From Candidatus Pacearchaeota archaeon (GTDB lineage Archaea > Nanobdellota > Nanobdellia > Pacearchaeales > GW2011-AR1), in the NCBI GenBank assembly GCA_002688015.1, contig NZBT01000011.1:1-59921 (forward strand): a DNA stretch of 59,921 nt, in the 5' to 3' direction. The translations under genes were made by a program, and so were the position numbers. The notes under the pieces were generated by a model. It did not search any database, was not told the origin of the DNA, and was given only the letters and a program-made list of their open reading frames with translations. Of the stretch, positions 1 through 9,252 are shown one piece after another (the first letter of the stretch is position 1; each line of letters starts with the position of its first letter).

Positions 1-104
1 AATTTAGCAGAATTGTTATAAATCTTAAACCTTAATCCAGGAACTTACTCGTTCCTAAAATCAAAACTCCCGTTAACTTAACAATGCACCAGTGTTAAGA
101 AGTA

Positions 105-1097
105 TTACTTATAATAAACTATCAAATAAGGTTTATTCTCCGTAGCCTCACGAGAATTGAAAGTAAGAAAATCTTGATCAGGAACGAACATTCCTCCAAT
201 ATCAAGAGTCAGCTCATCAGTAGGATCAAGATTAACACTCTGAACAACATTATCAGGATCTGAAAATCTTAAAGTTATTCTATCATCAGCAACCCTTTCT
301 AATGCTACATTAACTTGATCCATCACATCTACACAAGTCTCTTCTCCATCAACAACACTGCTCCAAGTCTTGCTTCTAGGAATCTCTTCTGTTTGTGAAT
401 TATAAACGGCTTGAACAATACCTTCAGCCCAATCAGCTTCGATGTAAGAAACCTCAACATTTTCATTAGGAGCCCCTATCACATTTTCTATATAAAAACA
501 AGCCTCTGACTTAGTAATTTCACCAACATTCTGAATCGCAGAAAGCTCAAACATAATTTGAATCTCACTCTGCCTAATTCCTACATGATCTTCACTAACT
601 CCAATATCTTGCAAGGCTTCCAATTTTATAGAACATCCCAAAACAGGATCGCATCCAATAAGCCTCATCACACCTGTCTGTCCAATAATCACTTTTCCGT
701 TCTCATCCGTAAAAATAGGAAATACTTCAACTTTCACAGGATCTCCTGTCAAACCTATCAAATCTAATGTAGAAATTAAAAGGCTCTTCTGTTGAAGAGC
801 AGTCATAGCTGAATCATCAACATCACGACTTTCAATATTTCCATCTGCATCATAAATTAAAACCCTGAGTCCAGAAACATCTTCTCCAGAAAGATGCTTC
901 ACATTAATCGTAAGAGTTTCCTCACTAAGTCCTGCAGATTCAACAGAAAGCCTCGTTGTCAAATCTTTTGTATTAAAACTGCCTCTTGCCCCAAACAAGA
1001 AACCACTAATAAAACCCCAGATAATAAAAATTGCTACAATAGATATCAATATGATAAGAACAGTCGTAATTACTGCACTCACTCCCTTTTTATTCAT
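105..1097 (-). CDS. Type IV pilin/archaellin-like secreted protein with class III-like signal peptide
   Basis: 330-aa ORF; N-term MNKKGVSAVITTVLIILISIVAIFIIWGF resembles archaeal type IV pilin-like N-termini. Confidence 0.7.
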   Translation of the reverse strand: MNKKGVSAVITTVLIILISIVAIFIIWGFISGFLFGARGSFNTKDLTTRLSVESAGLSEETLTINVKHLSGEDVSGLRVLIYDADGNIESRDVDDSAMTALQQKSLLISTLDLIGLTGDPVKVEVFPIFTDENGKVIIGQTGVMRLIGCDPVLGCSIKLEALQDIGVSEDHVGIRQSEIQIMFELSAIQNVGEITKSEACFYIENVIGAPNENVEVSYIEADWAEGIVQAVYNSQTEEIPRSKTWSSVVDGEETCVDVMDQVNVALERVADDRITLRFSDPDNVVQSVNLDPTDELTLDIGGMFVPDQDFLTFNSREATENKPYLIVYYK

Positions 1098-1132
1098 TCC
1101 ATAAAAAGAGAAATATAACTTATAAATCTATC

Positions 1133-2125
1133 TCATCTCCAAGTAACTGCTATATCATCCGTTCTTTCTCTCGGCTTAATATCAATCTTATCAACATCTT
1201 CTTTTATTCCAGAATTAAGCATTATCTCTCCAGTATAGGCAATCATCGCTGCATTATCAACTAATAATGGCCTCTCAGGACAAAAGAACTTCGCTCCCCT
1301 TTCTTGGCACATAAGTTTACACATTTCTTGAAGCCTTGCATTACAAGCAACTCCTCCTCCGAGAACAAGTTCAGTCTTTCCAGTATGAGCCAAAGCGCGC
1401 TCGGCCGCTTCAACAAGCATTGCAAAAGCTGTCTCCTGTAATGAAAAACATAATTTAGGAATCTCGAATTCTTTATCTTTAGCAGAATTGTAAAGCTGCT
1501 GAATCTTTGTCTGCATTCCAGAGAAAGAGACATCCATTCCCTTTATAGAATAAGAAAGTTCAATATAATCTTCCTCTGAAGCTTTCAAAGCTTCTTTCTC
1601 TATCTTCGGACCCCCAGGAAATCCCATTCCAAATGTTCTTCCTACCTTATCAATAAAGTTCCCAATTCCCGTATCTAAGGTCTCTCCGAAAACACGATAT
1701 TTCCCAGCCGCGTAAGCAATTATTTGTGTATTCGCTCCGCTAGCATAAAGTAAAACAGGATCTGTAGCCCCAACACTTCTCCCTATCTCCAAATGAGCAA
1801 TACAATGATTAACTCCCACAATTGGAACTCCAAGTTCCTTTGCCTTAGACTTAGCAAACTTCATACCTGAAAGCAAACAAGGAGCAAGCCCAGGAGCATT
1901 TGACAAAGCAATTGCAGTAATTTCACTTTCTTTTACATCGGCTTCTTTTAATGCGCTCTTCCAAATTTCCTCAGCCACAGAATCATGATGCTTCGCACTC
2001 TCCATAGGAATAATTCCCCCTTCCTCTGTTGTATACATATCTCTGACATTACTCAAAATTTTTCCCTTATCAACAACTCCAACTCCAAATGTATGTGCTG
2101 TACATTCAATTCCTACAATTACCAT
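1133..2125 (-). CDS. kae1: tRNA N6-adenosine threonylcarbamoyltransferase (Kae1/TsaD)
   Basis: MVIVGIECTAHTFGVGVVD..., NHCIAHLEIGR, SGANTQI, LGGGVACNARLQEM motifs. Confidence 0.95.
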   Translation of the reverse strand: MVIVGIECTAHTFGVGVVDKGKILSNVRDMYTTEEGGIIPMESAKHHDSVAEEIWKSALKEADVKESEITAIALSNAPGLAPCLLSGMKFAKSKAKELGVPIVGVNHCIAHLEIGRSVGATDPVLLYASGANTQIIAYAAGKYRVFGETLDTGIGNFIDKVGRTFGMGFPGGPKIEKEALKASEEDYIELSYSIKGMDVSFSGMQTKIQQLYNSAKDKEFEIPKLCFSLQETAFAMLVEAAERALAHTGKTELVLGGGVACNARLQEMCKLMCQERGAKFFCPERPLLVDNAAMIAYTGEIMLNSGIKEDVDKIDIKPRERTDDIAVTWR

Positions 2126-2155
2126 AAGAAAGAAAGAAAAACTCTCCTTAAAAAC

Positions 2156-2410
2156 TTAATTAAAAAGTTCCCCTCTCTTTTCCTCAGACAAAGACTGGTA
2201 TATATTTTGTATAACCAGAGCATATTGATAACAATCAGACAACGGCAATCTATCTCCTGTCTCCTCAGAAAAATTTTGTATCCTAATTAAAAATCCTGGA
2301 AAATCCCTCCTTCGAAGTTCTCTTAGTTCTTCAAGTATTTCATCATGGCTATATTCAACACCAAATACAACATATGACAGATCCTGTTCATCCCCATTAA
2401 CTTTTTGCAA
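2156..2410 (-). CDS. hypothetical protein
   Basis: 84-aa ORF, same strand as neighbours, no recognised motif. Confidence 0.5.
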   Translation of the reverse strand: MQKVNGDEQDLSYVVFGVEYSHDEILEELRELRRRDFPGFLIRIQNFSEETGDRLPLSDCYQYALVIQNIYQSLSEEKRGELFN

Positions 2411-2576
2411 TCTACTATCACCAATCCCTAAATAATGACTAGCAGCCTTTCACAATAATGGAGAATGTATCAATCCTAATAATATCTCTAATATCATGTT
2501 TAACACTAAAACCAACAATATAAAAACCTTACCAAAACAAACATATAAAGTAAAAAAATAAAAAACTTAAGAAGAG

Positions 2577-2720
2577 TTATCTCTTCTTCTTCTTTGCTGC
2601 GGCTTTCTTCTTTCTTCCGCCACGTGCCATTTTAGCCTCACACACGTTTCCCTTACCATCTACATAGTAAAGATATCCAGATTTTCTTTCAACAACACCC
2701 TTTGCAATAATTTTTCCCAT
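2577..2720 (-). CDS. small basic protein with Lys/Arg-rich C-terminus (47 aa, not in ORF track)
   Basis: Translated by hand: MGKIIAKGVVERKSGYLYYVDGKGNVCEAKMARGGRKKKAAAKKKKR*; SD-like AGGAGG upstream. Confidence 0.75.
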   Translation of the reverse strand: MGKIIAKGVVERKSGYLYYVDGKGNVCEAKMARGGRKKKAAAKKKKR

Positions 2721-2781
2721 GTAACACCTCCTTTTTAACAATCAAAACGATTTCGTTAAAACAAAATAACCTCATATGTAT

Positions 2782-3120
2782 TTAAACCTTTCTTCTCCCG
2801 ACGAGAAATTCAATAATTCCTTCATTCTCAGAATTAATAGGAATCTCAACAAGTTTTCTGAATTTTTTTTCAGGAGAAACTGAAAAAGTAAAACTTCTGA
2901 CTTTTCTAAATTCTAAAACTCTATTCTCCCCATCAAGCCAAACTGCCAAGAAAGGAAAGAAAACAAAATAAGAATGAATTGCCATTCTACTTTCTCTTTC
3001 TAAATCAAACAATAAGTTTTCTGTTTCTCTAGATCTAAACATCAAACCACTAATCTTTCCAAACCCAGAAACAGATCTAACTGGAACTTCAATTTCCTTT
3101 TTATTATAATAAATCTTCAT
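2782..3120 (-). CDS. DUF192 family protein
   Basis: Pattern GLMFR...FFPFLAVWLDGENRVLEFRKV... resembles DUF192/UPF0127. Confidence 0.7.
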   Translation of the reverse strand: MKIYYNKKEIEVPVRSVSGFGKISGLMFRSRETENLLFDLERESRMAIHSYFVFFPFLAVWLDGENRVLEFRKVRSFTFSVSPEKKFRKLVEIPINSENEGIIEFLVGRRKV

Positions 3121-3153
3121 AAATATTATAAGTCAAACAGGTTTAAAAATACA

Positions 3154-3543
3154 ATGAAAAGATCATTAACAAACTTATTAGCAGTTCCTTTCCTTTTAGG
3201 ATCTTTATCTATGACTGGTTGTCTCTCTTCAACAGCCATAAAAGACAATGAAAGATATAAAGTTTCAAGACCAATCTTCCCTCCAATCTGGCCAACGGAT
3301 TATATAACTCATGAAACACTCAGAGGCGGAAAAGTTGTAAGAACAACAGAAATAGATTACACAAGGATTCCAATTCTTTGGGGAACCTACGATAAAATTA
3401 TAGTCTCTATGAGGGTTTATGATGAAAATGGAAAAGAAATTGAAAGACAAAAATGGACAAGAAAAGATGATATAAAACCAAAAGAAAAAGCAAAAAGAGA
3501 TAAAAGATTCAAAAAGATTTTTCTTCCTGTATGGGTAAAATAA
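3154..3543 (+). CDS. putative lipoprotein
   Basis: Signal peptide with lipobox-like LSMTGC. Confidence 0.65.
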   Translation: MKRSLTNLLAVPFLLGSLSMTGCLSSTAIKDNERYKVSRPIFPPIWPTDYITHETLRGGKVVRTTEIDYTRIPILWGTYDKIIVSMRVYDENGKEIERQKWTRKDDIKPKEKAKRDKRFKKIFLPVWVK

Positions 3544-3547
3544 TTCT

Positions 3548-3979
3548 CTAACTGAAAAACCTTGGCAATTTCTTCCCATCAGGCTTTTTCAATCCCTTCA
3601 AACTCTCAAACTTCTCATGCATTATATCCACATTCTTATCGCAAACAAAATCATGATGGCGGAATCCTCCTCCAAAAGCCTTAGGAATATGCATAAGTTC
3701 ATGAATTATCACCTTATCTTGTTCTTTTTGATCAAGCTTTTCAAAAGCTTCAAGAAATTCAATTGTGTAAAATGCATCTGTCCCCATACCATGTTGCATC
3801 ACTTTCCCCAAAGCATGACATCTTGCTAATGTATTTCTTGTACTGCTTCCGGTACTTCGAATACATTTTACTTTCCCCTCTTTAATATGTTCCATTCCAA
3901 GAGTCGCAATTATATCTATCATTCTGTCTTGTAAATCCCCCGCATCAAAATATTTCATGATTCTACTCTTTTTTGCCAT
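3548..3979 (-). CDS. putative zinc metallopeptidase (HEXXH-type)
   Basis: VIIHELMHIPKAFGGGFRHHDF. Confidence 0.75.
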   Translation of the reverse strand: MAKKSRIMKYFDAGDLQDRMIDIIATLGMEHIKEGKVKCIRSTGSSTRNTLARCHALGKVMQHGMGTDAFYTIEFLEAFEKLDQKEQDKVIIHELMHIPKAFGGGFRHHDFVCDKNVDIMHEKFESLKGLKKPDGKKLPRFFS

Positions 3980-3986
3980 TTTTTTG

Positions 3987-5159
3987 TCACTTAGTCATTA
4001 TCTCAAGCCCATCTCTATGTTCAAGCACATGATCCTTTCCAACAGCCTTCTTTGTCCTAACATCAATTGCTTTTACAAATCCATTCCCTATATCTGTATG
4101 TAATCTAAAAGCAAAATCCAATGCTGTGCTACCCTTCTCCATTAAATAACAATCAGGAAGAACATTCCCTTTACTATCTGCTAGCTTATCTCCCGCAGGA
4201 AATATACAAACCATTCCTAAAACATCCAAAACCATTGTATTCAAAACTTTCTGAACTCCAGTATCTCCAAATTTCTTAATTTCTTCCAGCGCCGTTTTCT
4301 GCTTATCTGAAATTTCTCCTTTAATTTCAAAGTTATCAGAGCCAGGAACATAGTCAATAAGGCCTGCCTTATCTGCTTCTCTCAAAGCCAATTCTCCCTC
4401 AGCAAAACATGGAACAATAGGATAATCAAACTCTTTCTTTATCTTCTCCAAATTCTCCTTGCTCTTAGGACGATCCATCTTATTAGCAGCGATCACCATT
4501 GGCTTTGTTTCCTTTCTCAAAGCTTGTGCAAATCCAAAAACATCAGAATCAGTCCATCCTGAAGGATGCTCAACATCCAACTTACTTTTCAATAACACTG
4601 CCTTTACATCTTCCTCACTAACCTTTAGCCCGGAAAATTGCTTTGCAATTGATTCCGCTAACTTTCCTTTTTGCATTTCAACAGTTCTCGCAAAAGTTTT
4701 CCATCCTTTCTTAAAGATTCCAGAATACCATAAATCCAACTCTTTTTCTATAATCTCTATGTCCTTGCCAGGATAATAATCATCAACTGGCTTCCCTTCC
4801 CCATTACTTTCTCCAGACATATCAACAATATGGATAAATGCATCAGCAGCACTCAAATCACTCAAAAATTCATTCCCCAATCCTTTCCCCTCTGATGCTC
4901 CTTCAACTAAACCAGCCACATCAAGTAATTCAAATGGAACAAATCTCCACTTGCCTTTTTCTCCTTTAACATATCCTTCCCTAGGATTACTTATCTTCCC
5001 AAATTCAGGAGCTAAATCCTCAATTTTAACAAAACCAATCCCATGATTCGGTTTTATTGTTGCAAAAGGATAATCAGCAATTAAAACATCCATAAGCGTT
5101 GCTGCTTTGAAGAAAGTACTCTTTCCTGAACTCGGACGTCCTAATATTCCAACTAACAT
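3987..5159 (-). CDS. YchF/OBG-like GTPase
   Basis: LGRPSSGKSTFFKAAT P-loop, DVAGLVEGASEGKGLGNEFL, NKMD; C-terminal TGS-like region. Confidence 0.9.
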   Translation of the reverse strand: MLVGILGRPSSGKSTFFKAATLMDVLIADYPFATIKPNHGIGFVKIEDLAPEFGKISNPREGYVKGEKGKWRFVPFELLDVAGLVEGASEGKGLGNEFLSDLSAADAFIHIVDMSGESNGEGKPVDDYYPGKDIEIIEKELDLWYSGIFKKGWKTFARTVEMQKGKLAESIAKQFSGLKVSEEDVKAVLLKSKLDVEHPSGWTDSDVFGFAQALRKETKPMVIAANKMDRPKSKENLEKIKKEFDYPIVPCFAEGELALREADKAGLIDYVPGSDNFEIKGEISDKQKTALEEIKKFGDTGVQKVLNTMVLDVLGMVCIFPAGDKLADSKGNVLPDCYLMEKGSTALDFAFRLHTDIGNGFVKAIDVRTKKAVGKDHVLEHRDGLEIMTK

Positions 5160-5209
5160 ATTTAAAGTGAATAAAAAAGCTTTAAATAATCTCCTAAATC
5201 CATATTAAT

Positions 5210-5332
5210 GATCCTGTAGCTCAGCCTGGTTAGAGCGCTGCTCTTATAAGAGCCCTGTTCGATAGAACAGAAACTTTCAAGCTAAAAAGCTAAGAAAGGC
5301 AGAGGTCCTGGGTTCAAATCCCAGCAGGATCA
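5210..5332 (+). tRNA. tRNA-Ile(TAT) with intron 5249-5296
   Basis: Acceptor GATCCTG/CAGGATC, anticodon stem CTGCT/GGCAG, loop CTTATA^A with 48-nt insertion at 37/38; CTTA/TAAG 4-bp helix with 3-nt bulges. Confidence 0.88.
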
Positions 5333-5339
5333 TCATCAA

Positions 5340-5486
5340 ATGAAAAAACTAAGAAAAGAATGGCCATTAGGATTTATTGGTTTCCTAGCAATATTTGGAT
5401 TTCAAGGATTTCAAACAGGAAACTGGATGGATTTTATTTGGCTTATATGGGCAGTTTGGTTTATCTACTTCATACCTATAAAGTAA
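5340..5486 (+). CDS. small membrane protein (48 aa)
   Basis: MKKLRKEWPLGFIGFLAIFGFQGFQTGNWMDFIWLIWAVWFIYFIPIK*. Confidence 0.55.
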   Translation: MKKLRKEWPLGFIGFLAIFGFQGFQTGNWMDFIWLIWAVWFIYFIPIK

Positions 5487-5496
5487 TCTCTCCTTA

Positions 5497-5736
5497 CTAA
5501 AAACTCATCCAGTAATCATCAGCCATCGCTCCATGGACATTATTCCATCTAAGAACTGTTACCTTGTTCTCCAAACCAAAATGATGATAATAAGCTTTCA
5601 TTCCCTTTATCATTTCTTCTTGAGAATCAAATCCATCATCTTTATACTCTTGTTCTGTAACTTCTTTCGCCAAACAATGTCTAACATCTGTAATCTTGGC
5701 AGCAACTATAAAGGGATGTAAAGGACAACACAACAT
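5497..5736 (-). CDS. ASCH-like protein, C-terminal part (split gene)
   Basis: 79-aa ORF with SD AAAGGAGG upstream; N-terminal half lies in another frame at 5736-5873. Confidence 0.6.
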   Translation of the reverse strand: MLCCPLHPFIVAAKITDVRHCLAKEVTEQEYKDDGFDSQEEMIKGMKAYYHHFGLENKVTVLRWNNVHGAMADDYWMSF

Positions 5737-5873
5737 TAATTGTCCTCCTTTCTATAATCTCTAAATCCTGCCCTAATAGAAATCTCCTTCTCTCCAGATA
5801 AAACCTTTGTTCTCATAGAATTATCATTAGCAATCAATAAAGCGTATAAGGGATTCTTCAATTTGTCCGACAT
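5736..5873 (-). CDS. ASCH-like protein, N-terminal part (split gene)
   Basis: MSDKLKNPLYALLIANDNSMRTKVLSGEKEISIRAGFRDYRKEDN*; stop overlaps the next start (TAATG). Confidence 0.6.
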   Translation of the reverse strand: MSDKLKNPLYALLIANDNSMRTKVLSGEKEISIRAGFRDYRKEDN

Positions 5874-5922
5874 AAAGAGGAAGATTAAAACAGGATTATT
5901 AAATATTTAGATTGTTAAACAA

Positions 5923-6864
5923 TCATTTCTTACAAACAACCAAAGCATATTCATTTTCAGAATCAGGCAAAAGCTTCACATCTGAAAAGTAAAACTTACA
6001 AAACTTCTCAAGCTCCTCAGAAAAATACTTGTAAATCTTTGCAACCATAATATCATCTCCTGCTTTGAATGATATCTTCTTCCCTTCAATTTCAACTTCC
6101 TTATCTACTTTTAATTTATAAACAAGCTCAATTCTTACATGATTGAACTTAACATCGTATTCTACTTCATTTTCTTTGAAACCAAGTTCCTTCATCAGAG
6201 GCAAAGTCCAATCTTTAAAAACAGGATGCTTATAAGTTTCCAAGTTAACAAGCCTTTCTCCCTTTCTAATACCGTTTCCAATAATCAAAATATCACCAGG
6301 AAACATTGAATTACTCAATTTAAACAAATAATCATTAACATCGAAACTTGCTAAAATACTCCCTAACAACAAAACAACATTTCCTTGGTACTCACTATTC
6401 CTAAGTTCGGAAATAACTCCATCAGCATCTTGAAAACAAGCAATCTTAGAAGTATAATCTTTAACACATGGGAAATTCTCTTTCTTAACATTCTCCAAAG
6501 TCAGATTAACAAGCTCTTCACTTACAGAAACAGGGCAAAACTTTATCTGATTTTGACAATCATTTAATAATTCAATGAAAACCTTTGCCTTTTGTCCATC
6601 TCCACATCCAAGATCAATTAAGTTAAAATTGCCCTTTCCTATACTGTCTACAAGAAAATCCTTACTTTCTTTTAACATTTCAATCTCTTTGTTAATAACT
6701 AATTCTTTATATCTATCATGATTTCTCATAGCTAAAAACTTCTCAACAAGTTCCGGGTTCATATAAAGAAATTTTCTACTTCCTATATCCCAAACTCTAT
6801 TTCCATCTTTTAAGGAAGGTCCTTCCTTCACCAAATACTTCAACAGTTCTTCTTTTAATTCCAT
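5923..6864 (-). CDS. SAM-dependent methyltransferase, EgtD-like
   Basis: NLIDLGCGDGQKAKVF motif I; LLLGSILASF; EgtD-like C-terminus. Confidence 0.7.
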   Translation of the reverse strand: MELKEELLKYLVKEGPSLKDGNRVWDIGSRKFLYMNPELVEKFLAMRNHDRYKELVINKEIEMLKESKDFLVDSIGKGNFNLIDLGCGDGQKAKVFIELLNDCQNQIKFCPVSVSEELVNLTLENVKKENFPCVKDYTSKIACFQDADGVISELRNSEYQGNVVLLLGSILASFDVNDYLFKLSNSMFPGDILIIGNGIRKGERLVNLETYKHPVFKDWTLPLMKELGFKENEVEYDVKFNHVRIELVYKLKVDKEVEIEGKKISFKAGDDIMVAKIYKYFSEELEKFCKFYFSDVKLLPDSENEYALVVCKK

Positions 6865-6974
6865 AAATGTATACTTTAAAGCGGCTTTTTAAGACTTTCC
6901 TTAACTCTGTTTCACTAGAGACTCCTAACACTCTCAGTTAAGTTTAAAAGGGATTTTTATCTATTCAAATTAAT

Positions 6975-7047
6975 GCCTGTATAGTGTAGTGGCCAATCAC
7001 ATCGCCCTTTCGCGGCGGGGACCCGGGTTCGACTCCCGGTACGGGCA
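6975..7047 (+). tRNA. tRNA-Glu(TTC)
   Basis: GCCTGTA/TACGGGC acceptor, TCGCC-CTTTCGC-GGCGG anticodon arm. Confidence 0.95.
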
Positions 7048-7049
7048 TT

Positions 7050-7760
7050 CTACTTCATATAAGTTGATTCCCAACTTCTCATAGTATCTTCATTAAATTT
7101 TATACTCAACTTATCTTTCTTCTCCCTTTTAATTCTGCGTCTATACAAAGCTCCGAAAATAAACCCAAAAAACATTCCAGATAAATGAGCTATATTTCCA
7201 GTATTATTTATCGGATTTCCTGTAAAGAATCCGATTGCTCCTAAAATATCTCCTCCAGCCCAAATAATTCCTGCAATAAATATAGGCATTGGAACACCAA
7301 ATGCCCAAACAGGCACTCCAGGACGAACAATAATTAATGCCCCAATTATTCCAAATATTGCTCCACTTGCTCCTAAGGAAGAAAGGTAAAAGTTAACACT
7401 AATCAAATTAGCTAAAATGCCTGTAACAAAGAACACAAGTAAGAACTTCTTGTATCCAATAAGTTTCTCCAGAATACTCCCAAACAACAAAAGAGCAAAC
7501 AGATTATAAACTATATGGGCAACAGATCCATGTAAAAATACGGCTGATAAAAATCTCCATATTTCTCCTTGTAAAGCACTTGAGTTCAAAACAAAGAAAT
7601 CTGTAAATCCAGAAATCAATAGCTGCAATATGAACACAATTATGATTATTCCTGAAAGCTTAAATGCCCAAAACCTAAATTCTTCAGTCATAAAAACAAT
7701 AAAACCAACAGCCTTAAAAACCCTTTTTATTTCTAAAAACCATGACACTAGAACAATCAT
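7050..7760 (-). CDS. Rhomboid family intramembrane serine protease
   Basis: GASGAIFGIIGAL and AHLSGMFFGFIFG motifs, multiple TM segments. Confidence 0.88.
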   Translation of the reverse strand: MIVLVSWFLEIKRVFKAVGFIVFMTEEFRFWAFKLSGIIIIVFILQLLISGFTDFFVLNSSALQGEIWRFLSAVFLHGSVAHIVYNLFALLLFGSILEKLIGYKKFLLVFFVTGILANLISVNFYLSSLGASGAIFGIIGALIIVRPGVPVWAFGVPMPIFIAGIIWAGGDILGAIGFFTGNPINNTGNIAHLSGMFFGFIFGALYRRRIKREKKDKLSIKFNEDTMRSWESTYMK

Positions 7761-7855
7761 GGGAGTTTGCCCATCATCTCAAGAAAATCTGTTTTTCCTA
7801 GTCTAGGCCTTGATTCTATAAATCTTTATATACCAAATTTCACTCAATTAAATAT

Positions 7856-7927
7856 GGTGGTTGTCGTATAGCGGTAGTACACATGGTTGTGGTCCATGAA
7901 GGGAGAGTTCAATTCTCTCCTTCCACC
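7856..7927 (+). tRNA. tRNA-His(GTG) with genome-encoded G-1
   Basis: CATGG-TTGTGGT-CCATG anticodon arm, G-1/C73, T-arm GAGAG-TTCAATT-CTCTC. Confidence 0.9.
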
Positions 7928-7928
7928 C

Positions 7929-7973
7929 TCTTTGTCTGCCGAGGTGAGTACTCGAACAAGAGTAGATCAAAGA
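7929..7973 (+). ncRNA. novel 45-nt structured RNA element, copy 1
   Basis: TCTTTG-TCTGC-CGAGGTGAGTACTCGAACAAGA-GTAGA-T-CAAAGA; same length and architecture as 58296-58340 with compensatory stem changes. Confidence 0.7.
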
Positions 7974-8022
7974 TATGAAGTACTCAAGAAGAGAATGTCG
8001 AAAATGATCAAAAAACACCAAA

Positions 8023-9249
8023 ATGAAATTTGAACCAGAAACAGTAAAAGGATTCCAGGACTTTCTTTCTCCTGAATCAGTAAAAAGAAAACAAGTGAAA
8101 AAGATAATTGAAAATTTCTTTGAACTTTATGGTTTTATCCCTATAGAAACTCCTATTGTAGAATATGATGAACTCATGATGCCTGACTCCATAGACTCCA
8201 ATGAAGATGAAGCTGTCTCTGACCGATTTAGACTACAAGACCGTGCAGGACGTAATCTTGGCCTAAGATACGAATTCACATTTCAATTACAAAGAATATT
8301 CAAACAGAATCCAAATCTCAAATTGCCCTTCAAAAGATATCAAATAGGTCCTGTATTTAGAGATGAACCAATTTCATCAAACAGATTCAGACAATTCGTA
8401 CAATGTGATGCAGATATAATTGGTTCCTCATCTGTTGACTCTGATGTAGAATGCCTCTCTCTAATATCTGATATAACAACTGCTCTTGGAATAGAAGCAG
8501 AAATAGAGATAAACAATCGTAAACTCCTCGCTTCGATAATAGAATCTGTTCAGATACCTAATCCAAGTAAAGTAATAAAGGAAATAGACAAATTTGAAAA
8601 AATAGGAGAAGATGAAGTTAAAGCAAACCTAAGAAAATTTACAACTCCAAATCAAATAGTAACTCTTCTTAAGCTCTTAGAAAAACCTTTCTCATTTTTT
8701 CTTGAAAACGCATTTGACGGAGCTGAAGAACTAAAAAAAACAATAGATCAAGCAAAACTCTATAAGATAAAATTAAAATTCAATCCTTATCTTGCTCGTG
8801 GTCTAGGATACTACACAGGGAACATCTTCGAAGTTAAAGTTCAAGGAAGCAAAAACACAATCGCAGCAGGAGGAAGGTACGATAATTCTGTTGGAAAATT
8901 CCTAAATAGAGAAATCCCAGCAGTAGGAATTTCCTTTGGCTTAGAAAGAATAACTCAATTAGCTAAACTTTCTGTTCCCAAACCTGTAAAGGCCTTAATA
9001 ATATCAATAGATGAACCAGAAGACTCCATCTCCCTTACTAAAAAACTAAGAAAATCAAACATCCCTTGCGTTCTAACATTCGGTCAAGTAAGCAAACAAT
9101 TAGAATATGCAAATAGTCAAGAGATTCCTTACGTAATTTTCATAGGATCTGAAGAAATATCAAGCAAGAAATTCAAACTAAAAGATATGCTTTCCGGAGA
9201 AGAAAAGCTTTTAAACGGAAAACAATTAATATCTAAACTTTCAAAGTAA
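8023..9249 (+). CDS. hisS: Histidyl-tRNA synthetase
   Basis: Class II aaRS motifs; KGFQDFL, ARGLGYYTGNIFEV, AAGGRYDN. Confidence 0.95.
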   Translation: MKFEPETVKGFQDFLSPESVKRKQVKKIIENFFELYGFIPIETPIVEYDELMMPDSIDSNEDEAVSDRFRLQDRAGRNLGLRYEFTFQLQRIFKQNPNLKLPFKRYQIGPVFRDEPISSNRFRQFVQCDADIIGSSSVDSDVECLSLISDITTALGIEAEIEINNRKLLASIIESVQIPNPSKVIKEIDKFEKIGEDEVKANLRKFTTPNQIVTLLKLLEKPFSFFLENAFDGAEELKKTIDQAKLYKIKLKFNPYLARGLGYYTGNIFEVKVQGSKNTIAAGGRYDNSVGKFLNREIPAVGISFGLERITQLAKLSVPKPVKALIISIDEPEDSISLTKKLRKSNIPCVLTFGQVSKQLEYANSQEIPYVIFIGSEEISSKKFKLKDMLSGEEKLLNGKQLISKLSK

Positions 9250-9252
9250 AAA

